Positions 58,292-64,000 of a stretch of DNA of 64,000 nt are shown here, piece after piece. The DNA lies in NCBI GenBank assembly GCA_002339675.1, contig DDKB01000025.1:1-64000 (forward strand), written 5' to 3'. Positions within the stretch are counted from its first letter, which is position 1, and each line of letters starts with the position of its first letter. Below the pieces are notes generated by a model. That model was not told where the DNA came from. It was given only the letters and a program-made list of their open reading frames with translations, and did not search any database. A program made the translations under genes and the position numbers. The DNA comes from Stutzerimonas stutzeri (GTDB lineage: Bacteria > Pseudomonadota > Gammaproteobacteria > Pseudomonadales > Pseudomonadaceae).

Positions 58292-61200
58292 TCCCCGACT
58301 ACGCCGAGTTGCACTGCCTGTCCAATTTCAGCTTCCAGCGAGGTGCTTCCAATGCCCGCGAGCTGTTCGAGCGCGCGGCTCAGCACGGCTACCGGGCGCT
58401 GGCGATCACCGACGAATGTACCCTGGCCGGTATCGTCCGGGCCTGGCAGGCCGCCCGCGAAGTGGCGCTGACGTTGATCGTCGGCAGCGAGTTCTGCCTC
58501 GATGACGGCCCCCGGCTGGTGCTGCTGGCCGAGGACCTGAGCGGCTACCAGGGCCTCTGCCGGCTGATCACCCGGGCCCGGCGGCGCGCCGAAAAGGGTC
58601 GCTATCGGCTGCTACGCGAAGACCTCGACGAACCGCTACATGGTCTGCTGGCCATCTGGCTCGCCCCGCACGGTGAAGCCGATGGCCAGTGGCTGCGCCA
58701 GCGCTTTCCCGGACGTCTCTGGCTGGGCGTCGAACTGCACCGTGGGCCGGATGACGCCGCCGTTCTGAAGTCGTTGCAGGCACAGGCCAGGCGTATGGGC
58801 ATACCCGCGGTGGCTTGTGGCGACGTGCACATGCACGCCCGAGGCCGGCGCGCGCTGCAGGACTGCATGACCGCGATTCGCCATCATCTGCCGGTGGCCG
58901 AGGCCGGGCAGTACCTGTTCCCCAATGGCGAACGCCACCTGCGCCGCCGCGAGGAGCTGGCGCAGCTGTACCCGCCCGAACTGCTCGCCGAAACCCTGCA
59001 CATCGCCGAACGCTGCCGGTTCGACCTTGGCCAGCTGCGCTATCAGTACCCCCACGAGCTGGTGCCGGCCGGCTACAACGCCAGTTCATGGCTGCGCAAA
59101 TTGGTCGAAGACGGGATCCGCTGGCGTTGGCCAGCCGGCGTAACGGAAAAAGCGCGTAGCCTGGTCGAACATGAGCTGCAGCTGATCGCCGAGCTGCACT
59201 ACGAAAGCTACTTTCTCACCGTTCACGACATCGTACGCTTCGCCCGCGAACGCCACATTCTCTGTCAAGGCCGTGGTTCGGCAGCCAACTCGACGGTCTG
59301 CTTCGTCCTGGGCATCACCGAACTCGATCCGTCGCACAGCCGGCTGCTGTTCGAGCGTTTCCTCTCCCGCGAGCGCAACGAGCCGCCGGACATCGACGTG
59401 GATTTCGAGCACGATCGCCGTGAGGAAGTCATCCAGTACGTGTTTCGCCGCTACGGCCGCAACCGCGCTGCGCTGACCGCCGTGGCCAGTTCCTACCGTG
59501 CCACGGGAGCGATTCGCGACATTGCCAGAACGCTCGGCCTACCGGCCGACCAGGTCAACGCACTGGCCGACTGCTGCGGCCGCTGGAGCGAACATATTCC
59601 CGACGACGCTCGCCTCAAGGAGGCCGGCTTCGACCCCGACAGCCCAGTGCTGCGCCGGGTGCTGGTGCTGACTGGTGAGCTGATCGGCTTTCCTCGTCAT
59701 CTGTCCCAGCACCCCGGCGGATTCGTCATCTCCGAACATGCGCTCGATACCCTGGTGCCGGTGGAAAACGCCAGCATGGCCGACCGCACCGTGATCCAGT
59801 GGGACAAGGACGATCTCGACGTGGTCGGCCTGCTCAAGGTCGACGTGCTGGCCCTCGGCATGCTCAGCGCCCTGCGCCGCTGCTTCGATCTGGTCGGCCG
59901 CTACCGCGGCACGCACTGGACCATCGCTACCTTGCCCAAGGAGGATCAGCCGACTTACCAGATGATCAGCCGCGCCGACACCATCGGCGTGTTCCAGATC
60001 GAGTCACGGGCACAGATGGCCATGCTGCCGCGCCTGCGCCCCCAGACCTTCTACGACCTGGTCATCCAGGTCGCCATCGTGCGGCCAGGGCCGATCCAGG
60101 GCGACATGGTTCACCCCTATCTGCGCCGCCGCAACAAGGAAGAACCGGTGGAATATGCCGCCGACGAACTCAAACCCATCTTCGAGCGCACCCTTGGCGT
60201 GCCTCTGTTTCAGGAACAGGTGATGGAACTGGCCATGGTCGCCGCCGAGTACACACCGGATGAAGCCGACAAGTTGCGCCGCGCCATGGCCGCCTGGAAG
60301 CGCCATGGCAGCCTTGAGCCCCATCGCGTGCGGTTGAGCGAACGCATGCTTGCCCGTGGCTACAAGCCAGAATTCATCGCCCGTATCTTCGAGCAGATCA
60401 AGGGCTTCGGCAGCTATGGCTTTCCCGAGTCCCACGCGGCCAGCTTCGCCCTGCTTACCTATGCCAGCTGCTGGCTCAAGTGCCACGAGCCGGCTGCGTT
60501 TGCCTGCGCCTTGATCAACAGTTGGCCAATGGGCTTCTACAACCCCGACCAGATTCTTCAGGACGCCCGCCGTCATCGTCTCGAAATCCGCCCGCTGGAT
60601 ATCCACCACAGCGACTGGGACTGCAGCCTGGAGCCTGCCGCTGGCGAGCAATCGGCGATCCGTCTGGGCCTGCGGATGGTACGGGGGTTTCGCCAGGAGG
60701 ATGCCCGGCGCATCGAGCAAGCGCGCCAGCAACGGCCCTTTTCTGGCATCGAGGATCTGTGCCTGCGCGCCCGGCTGGATGCCCGCGCCCGCGCGCAGCT
60801 GGCGGATGCCGGCGCACTGCGCGAACTGGTTGGCCATCGGCATCAGGCGCGCTGGGCGGTGGCCGGTGTCGAGCCGCAACTGCCATTGTTTGCCGAGCAA
60901 CCGCCAACCCATGAAGAGCGCGTCGCCCTGCCGTTACCCAGTACGGGCGAAGAGCTGCTGACCGACTACGCCACCCTCGGCACCACGCTCGGGCCGCACC
61001 CATTGACGCTGCTGCGCGACCAGTTGCGTCACCGTCGCTGTCGCAGCTCGCGTGAGCTGGCCGATGTGGAGCATGGCCGTCTGGTCAGCGTTGCCGGGCT
61101 GGTAATCGGGCGCCAGCGTCCGCAGACGGCAAGCGGCGTCATTTTCGTCACCCTGGAAGACGAGTTCGGCATGATCAACGTGGTGGTCTGGCGCGACCTG

Positions 61201-61359
61201 GCCGATCGCCAACGGCGGGTCCTGCTCCAGTCCCGGTTGCTGAGAGTCGACGGGCATCTGGAATCATCCAATGGCGTACGCCACGTCATCGCCGGGCGCC
61301 TCAGCGATCTCACCTCACTGCTGACCGGTCTGGACGTGCGCAGCCGGGATTTCCAGTGA
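58288..61359 (+). CDS. dnaE2: DnaE2: error-prone DNA polymerase III alpha-like
   Basis: A 1,023-residue C-family polymerase for damage-induced mutagenesis. It has a PHP domain (AELHCLSNFSFQRGAS at the start), a palm with catalytic Asp368 and Asp370 in PPDIDVDFEHDRR and Asp519 in LLKVDVLALG, and a C-terminal OB fold (about 910-990). It is shorter than replicative DnaE, lacking the tau-binding tail. A QLPLF pentapeptide at 864-868 fits the beta-clamp consensus. Its ATG overlaps the imuB stop (ATGA). Confidence 0.96.
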   Translation: MIPDYAELHCLSNFSFQRGASNARELFERAAQHGYRALAITDECTLAGIVRAWQAAREVALTLIVGSEFCLDDGPRLVLLAEDLSGYQGLCRLITRARRRAEKGRYRLLREDLDEPLHGLLAIWLAPHGEADGQWLRQRFPGRLWLGVELHRGPDDAAVLKSLQAQARRMGIPAVACGDVHMHARGRRALQDCMTAIRHHLPVAEAGQYLFPNGERHLRRREELAQLYPPELLAETLHIAERCRFDLGQLRYQYPHELVPAGYNASSWLRKLVEDGIRWRWPAGVTEKARSLVEHELQLIAELHYESYFLTVHDIVRFARERHILCQGRGSAANSTVCFVLGITELDPSHSRLLFERFLSRERNEPPDIDVDFEHDRREEVIQYVFRRYGRNRAALTAVASSYRATGAIRDIARTLGLPADQVNALADCCGRWSEHIPDDARLKEAGFDPDSPVLRRVLVLTGELIGFPRHLSQHPGGFVISEHALDTLVPVENASMADRTVIQWDKDDLDVVGLLKVDVLALGMLSALRRCFDLVGRYRGTHWTIATLPKEDQPTYQMISRADTIGVFQIESRAQMAMLPRLRPQTFYDLVIQVAIVRPGPIQGDMVHPYLRRRNKEEPVEYAADELKPIFERTLGVPLFQEQVMELAMVAAEYTPDEADKLRRAMAAWKRHGSLEPHRVRLSERMLARGYKPEFIARIFEQIKGFGSYGFPESHAASFALLTYASCWLKCHEPAAFACALINSWPMGFYNPDQILQDARRHRLEIRPLDIHHSDWDCSLEPAAGEQSAIRLGLRMVRGFRQEDARRIEQARQQRPFSGIEDLCLRARLDARARAQLADAGALRELVGHRHQARWAVAGVEPQLPLFAEQPPTHEERVALPLPSTGEELLTDYATLGTTLGPHPLTLLRDQLRHRRCRSSRELADVEHGRLVSVAGLVIGRQRPQTASGVIFVTLEDEFGMINVVVWRDLADRQRRVLLQSRLLRVDGHLESSNGVRHVIAGRLSDLTSLLTGLDVRSRDFQ

Positions 61360-61386
61360 GCCGTGCGTCGGCTGCGATTCGGGCAG

Positions 61387-61647
61387 CTAGCCGCCGCGTG
61401 TCAGCAGGTCGGCAATGGACAGGGTAAACATCAGCACCAGCCAGAACCCCGCCCCCATCGCAAAGAAGCGCACCAGCGCCGTATGCGCACCGAGCTCGGC
61501 CAGGCCGAACAGCACCAGCGCCGCCTGCCCGCCGGCGCAGATCAGCGCCACCAGCGCCCATTGCGGAAACTGGATCGCCACCGTGGCGGCGATAGCCAGC
61601 AACGCCAGCAGCCCGGCATAGATCAACAGCAGCTTGCCAACCTTCAT
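61387..61647 (-). CDS. cytochrome c oxidase subunit IV-like protein
   Basis: An 86-residue protein with three predicted membrane helices (about 5-25, 30-50 and 60-80), as in the small subunit IV (CyoD/COX4-pro) of bacterial heme-copper oxidases. The RFFAMGAGFWLVLMFTLSIADLL segment is typical. It overlaps the subunit III gene by 4 bp (ATGA) and ends the operon, 27 bp from the convergent dnaE2 stop. It likely aids assembly rather than catalysis. Confidence 0.85.
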   Translation of the reverse strand: MKVGKLLLIYAGLLALLAIAATVAIQFPQWALVALICAGGQAALVLFGLAELGAHTALVRFFAMGAGFWLVLMFTLSIADLLTRGG

Positions 61648-62291
61648 GCAGCCCTCCCGACGAGATAGAGCGAGGGGTAGAGGAAGATCCAGATCACATC
61701 GATCAGATGCCAGTAGAGCCCGACCATTTCCAGCGTGATGGCGCGCTCGGGCAGGCGCATGTGTGCGAAATGAATGCGCGCCACCATGCCTAGCACGATG
61801 GTCACCCCGATGGTGACATGCACCGCGTGCAGCGCCGTGGCGAACAGATAGATGTTCATGAACAGGCGTGACGCCGGATCCTTCAATGGCGACTCGGCGC
61901 CCATGTTCGGCAGCAGCCCCTCGCGGTATTCCCAGCCGTACTCGAAGAATTTCACGGCGAGAAAGGCCAGGCCGAAAAAAGCGGTGAGCAAGAGCAACTG
62001 CTGAACGCGCCGATAGTTACCCAGACGCGAAGCCTGCACCATCAGGCTCATGCACAGGCTGCCGGTCAGGAGCAGCGCGCTGTTGAAGCCGGCCAGTATC
62101 GAGTGCAGATGGTGCACGGCCTCGCCGACCGCAGCGGGATGCTGCAACCGGTAATAGGTGATGACCAGAAACAGCACGCCGAACATCATGATTTCGGTCG
62201 CAAGAAACAACCACATGCCCAGAAAGCTCGCCTCGCGCTGTTGCGCGGCAGTCTGGTAAGGCTCGGCCAGGTACTGCTTACGAACGTCCAT
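61644..62291 (-). CDS. cytochrome c oxidase subunit III
   Basis: A 215-residue integral subunit with five helices, the short form seen in caa3- and bo3-type oxidases. FLGMWLFLATEIMMFGVLF contains the conserved Glu of subunit III, and HAVHVTIGVTIVLGM and LYWHLIDVIWIFLYPSLYL are family segments. The ATG at 62291 lies 14 bp inside the end of the subunit I gene, so translation is coupled. It stabilises proton uptake by subunit I in known oxidases. Confidence 0.95.
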   Translation of the reverse strand: MDVRKQYLAEPYQTAAQQREASFLGMWLFLATEIMMFGVLFLVITYYRLQHPAAVGEAVHHLHSILAGFNSALLLTGSLCMSLMVQASRLGNYRRVQQLLLLTAFFGLAFLAVKFFEYGWEYREGLLPNMGAESPLKDPASRLFMNIYLFATALHAVHVTIGVTIVLGMVARIHFAHMRLPERAITLEMVGLYWHLIDVIWIFLYPSLYLVGRAA

Positions 62292-63903
62292 GGGTCGCCT
62301 CGGGCGGGTAATCGTAGGCTTCGAAGTCAACGATCGGCGTTTCGAGGAAGTTGTGCTTGGGCGGCGGCGACGACGTGCGCCATTCCAACCCCGCCGCTTC
62401 CCAGGGATCATCAGACGCCTGCGGTCCGTAGCGCAGCGACCAGAGCAGGTAGCAGAACGGCATGACGTAGCCGACCGCCAGCACTGCCGCGCCGGCCGAG
62501 GACATCACATGGAGGAACTGAAAATCCTCCGGGTAGCTGTGATAGCGCCGCGGCATGCCCAGGTAGCCGAGCAGGAATTGCGGGAAGAAGGTCAGGTTGA
62601 AGCCGCAGAAGATCATTACCGCCGCGATCTTGCCCCACAACTGTGAATACATGCGCCCGGTGATCTTCGGCCACCAGAAATGCAGGGCGCCGAAGAAGCC
62701 CGCCACCGCGGCGCCGACCATGATGTAGTGGAAATGCGCGACCACGAAGTAGGTGTCGTGAACATGCACGTCGGCCGCCAGCAGCGCGAGAAAAAGCCCC
62801 GTAACACCGCCGATCACGAACAGGCCGATAAAGGTCAGCGCATAAAGAAAATGCGCGTCGATGGTCAGGTTGCTTTTGTAGAGCGTGGCGGTCCAGTTGT
62901 AGACCTTGATCGCCGACGGGATCGCCACCAGAAAGCTCAACAGCGAGAACACCATGCTCGCGTACATCGACTGTCCGGCCACGAACATGTGGTGGCCCCA
63001 GACCATGAAGCCGATCACCGCGATGGCCATGCTCGAATAGGCGACAAAGCTGTAGCCGAATACCCGCTTGTGCGCTGCTGCCGTCACCAACTCGCTCATC
63101 ACGCCCATCGCCGGCAGGATCATGATGTACACCGCCGGGTGGCTGTAAAACCAGAACAGATGCTGGAACAGAAGCGGGTCGCCGCCCAGCGCCGGGTCGA
63201 ACACCCCGATATGGAACAGATGCTCGCCCGCGACCAGCAACAGGGTGATCGCCAATACCGGCGTCGCCAGCACCAGGATTACCGAGGTGGCGTAGAGCGA
63301 CCAGCAGAACAGCGGCATGCGAAACCAGGTCATGCCTGGCGCGCGCAGCGTATGGATGGTGACGATGATGTTCAGCCCGGTGAGGATCGACGAGAACCCG
63401 GTAATGAACACCCCGAGAATCACCGCCACCACATGGCCGTTGCTGAACATGGTCGACAGCGGCGTGTAGAAGGTCCAACCGGTGTCGACGCCACCGGCCA
63501 GCAGCGCGAAGATCGTAAAGCTGCCGCCACCCACCAGCAGATACCAGCTAAACAGGTTCAGCTTGGGAAAGGCCATGTCCCGCGCGCCGATCATGATGGG
63601 AATGAGGAAATTGCCGAACACCGCCGGGATCGACGGGATCAGGAAGAACCACACCATCACGACGCCGTGCAGGGTAAAGGCGCGGTTGTAGCCATCGGCC
63701 GTCAACAGGTCACCCTCGGGCGTGATCAGCTCGATACGCACCAGCCCGGCGGCCATGCTGCCGAGAAAGAAAAACAGCGTGATGCCGATCAGGTACAGGA
63801 TCGCGATCCGTTTGTGGTCCGTGGTCAGCAGCCAGGTGCGCAGGCCATGCTCGTCGGCCAGGTAACTGGGCGCACGGTCGGCGGCGGGGTTCTTCTGGCT
63901 CAC
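62278..63903 (-). CDS. cytochrome c oxidase subunit I, A2-type heme-copper oxidase
   Basis: A 541-residue catalytic subunit with 12 or more helices. Likely metal ligands are His79 (TLHGVVM), CuB His255 with the crosslinked Tyr259 in YSHPAVY, His304/His305 in WGHHM, and His390/His392 in VAHFHYIMVG. The K/D-channel residue usually Glu in HPEVY is Ala257 here, and the preceding Tyr-Ser (YSHPxV) is the A2-subfamily signature. The D-channel Asp109 (GARDMAFP) is kept. A GTG start, preceded by AGAGGAGA, overlaps the subunit II stop (GTGA). Confidence 0.95.
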   Translation of the reverse strand: MSQKNPAADRAPSYLADEHGLRTWLLTTDHKRIAILYLIGITLFFFLGSMAAGLVRIELITPEGDLLTADGYNRAFTLHGVVMVWFFLIPSIPAVFGNFLIPIMIGARDMAFPKLNLFSWYLLVGGGSFTIFALLAGGVDTGWTFYTPLSTMFSNGHVVAVILGVFITGFSSILTGLNIIVTIHTLRAPGMTWFRMPLFCWSLYATSVILVLATPVLAITLLLVAGEHLFHIGVFDPALGGDPLLFQHLFWFYSHPAVYIMILPAMGVMSELVTAAAHKRVFGYSFVAYSSMAIAVIGFMVWGHHMFVAGQSMYASMVFSLLSFLVAIPSAIKVYNWTATLYKSNLTIDAHFLYALTFIGLFVIGGVTGLFLALLAADVHVHDTYFVVAHFHYIMVGAAVAGFFGALHFWWPKITGRMYSQLWGKIAAVMIFCGFNLTFFPQFLLGYLGMPRRYHSYPEDFQFLHVMSSAGAAVLAVGYVMPFCYLLWSLRYGPQASDDPWEAAGLEWRTSSPPPKHNFLETPIVDFEAYDYPPEATHGRS

Positions 63904-64000
63904 GGAGCGGTCTCCTCTGATGTCTGGCTGCGCGGGCTGTCGGCGTGCGGCTCACCTTGGCCACCCTCGCCTACCTTGCCGAGCGACTGGATGTAAGCGG
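63900..64000 (-). CDS. cytochrome c oxidase subunit II, C-terminal fragment (cut by window edge)
   Basis: The leftward frame ending in TGA at 63900-63902 encodes a C-terminus reading AYIQSLGKVGEGGQGEPHAD and then a Ser/Thr/Glu-rich tail, 33 residues visible. AYIQSLG is the kind of C-terminal helix found at the end of class I cytochrome c domains, which suggests a caa3-type subunit II with a fused cytochrome c. Its stop overlaps the subunit I start by 4 bp. CuA ligands and the CxxCH motif would lie beyond the window, so the type is inferred. Confidence 0.75.
   Translation of the reverse strand, partial: AYIQSLGKVGEGGQGEPHADSPRSQTSEETAP

Noticed and set aside
1..64000. CRISPR arrays, insertion sequences, prophage or integrative elements
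   Set aside because: No direct-repeat arrays, transposases, integrases or phage structural genes were seen; the window is core genome throughout.

Overview
The window is a high-GC gammaproteobacterial core chromosome segment from Pseudomonas in the broad sense. Supporting evidence includes a family I.1 lipase with its foldase, TgpA-DUF58-MoxR, FabA/FabB, sdhCDAB-sucAB-lpdG-sucCD, imuA-imuB-dnaE2 and three chemoreceptors. The lipase N-terminus and the extra heme-copper oxidase suggest a stutzeri/mendocina-like lineage, but that is inference. I found no insertion sequence, prophage, CRISPR array, rRNA or tRNA gene. Composition looks uniform and almost every gene has a recognisable family.

Layout. 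1-5.8 kb: L,D-transpeptidase, a small Cys-containing protein and tesA, diverging from a YbbA/YbbP-type exporter and greB. 5.8-8.1 kb: lipA-lif behind a sigma-54-type promoter. 8.1-17.6 kb: an MltF-like lytic transglycosylase, tatD, a chemoreceptor, an acyl-CoA thioesterase, the moxR-DUF58-tgpA operon and a flavin reductase. 17.7-27.6 kb: lipoprotein, mnmH and selD, a patatin-like protein, then a leftward run gpsA-DUF4389-sixA-hotdog-two alpha/beta hydrolases-DUF4892-AI-2E transporter. 28-36 kb: fabAB, sstT, two chemoreceptors flanking a secreted amidohydrolase. 36-42.5 kb: htpG, a membrane protein, two PaaI-type thioesterases, DUF599 and brnQ. 42.7-55.7 kb: the TCA cluster, leftward sdhCDAB-sucAB-lpdG-sucCD with gltA diverging. 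56.2-61.4 kb: SOS mutagenesis cassette imuA-imuB-dnaE2. 61.4-64 kb: a caa3-like oxidase operon read leftward, with the subunit II gene cut by the window edge.

Regulation readable from sequence: a sigma-54 element before lipA, FliA-type (sigma-28) elements with 11-bp spacers before all three chemoreceptor genes, a consensus sigma-32 element before htpG, a LexA palindrome at imuA, sigma-70 elements for gltA and sdhC, and a CRP/Vfr-type dyad inside the gltA promoter. Hairpins lie in every intergenic gap of the sdh-suc cluster between sdhB and sucC, and a true terminator follows sucD.

The genes are mostly housekeeping: central carbon flow (gltA, sdh, suc, lpdG), lipid supply and hydrolysis (fabAB, gpsA, tesA, lipA-lif), envelope maintenance, selenium-tRNA modification, SOS mutagenesis and respiration. 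I did not find a convincing undescribed system; the best leads are regulatory (gltA operator, suc hairpins, sstT leader) and the A2-type oxidase.
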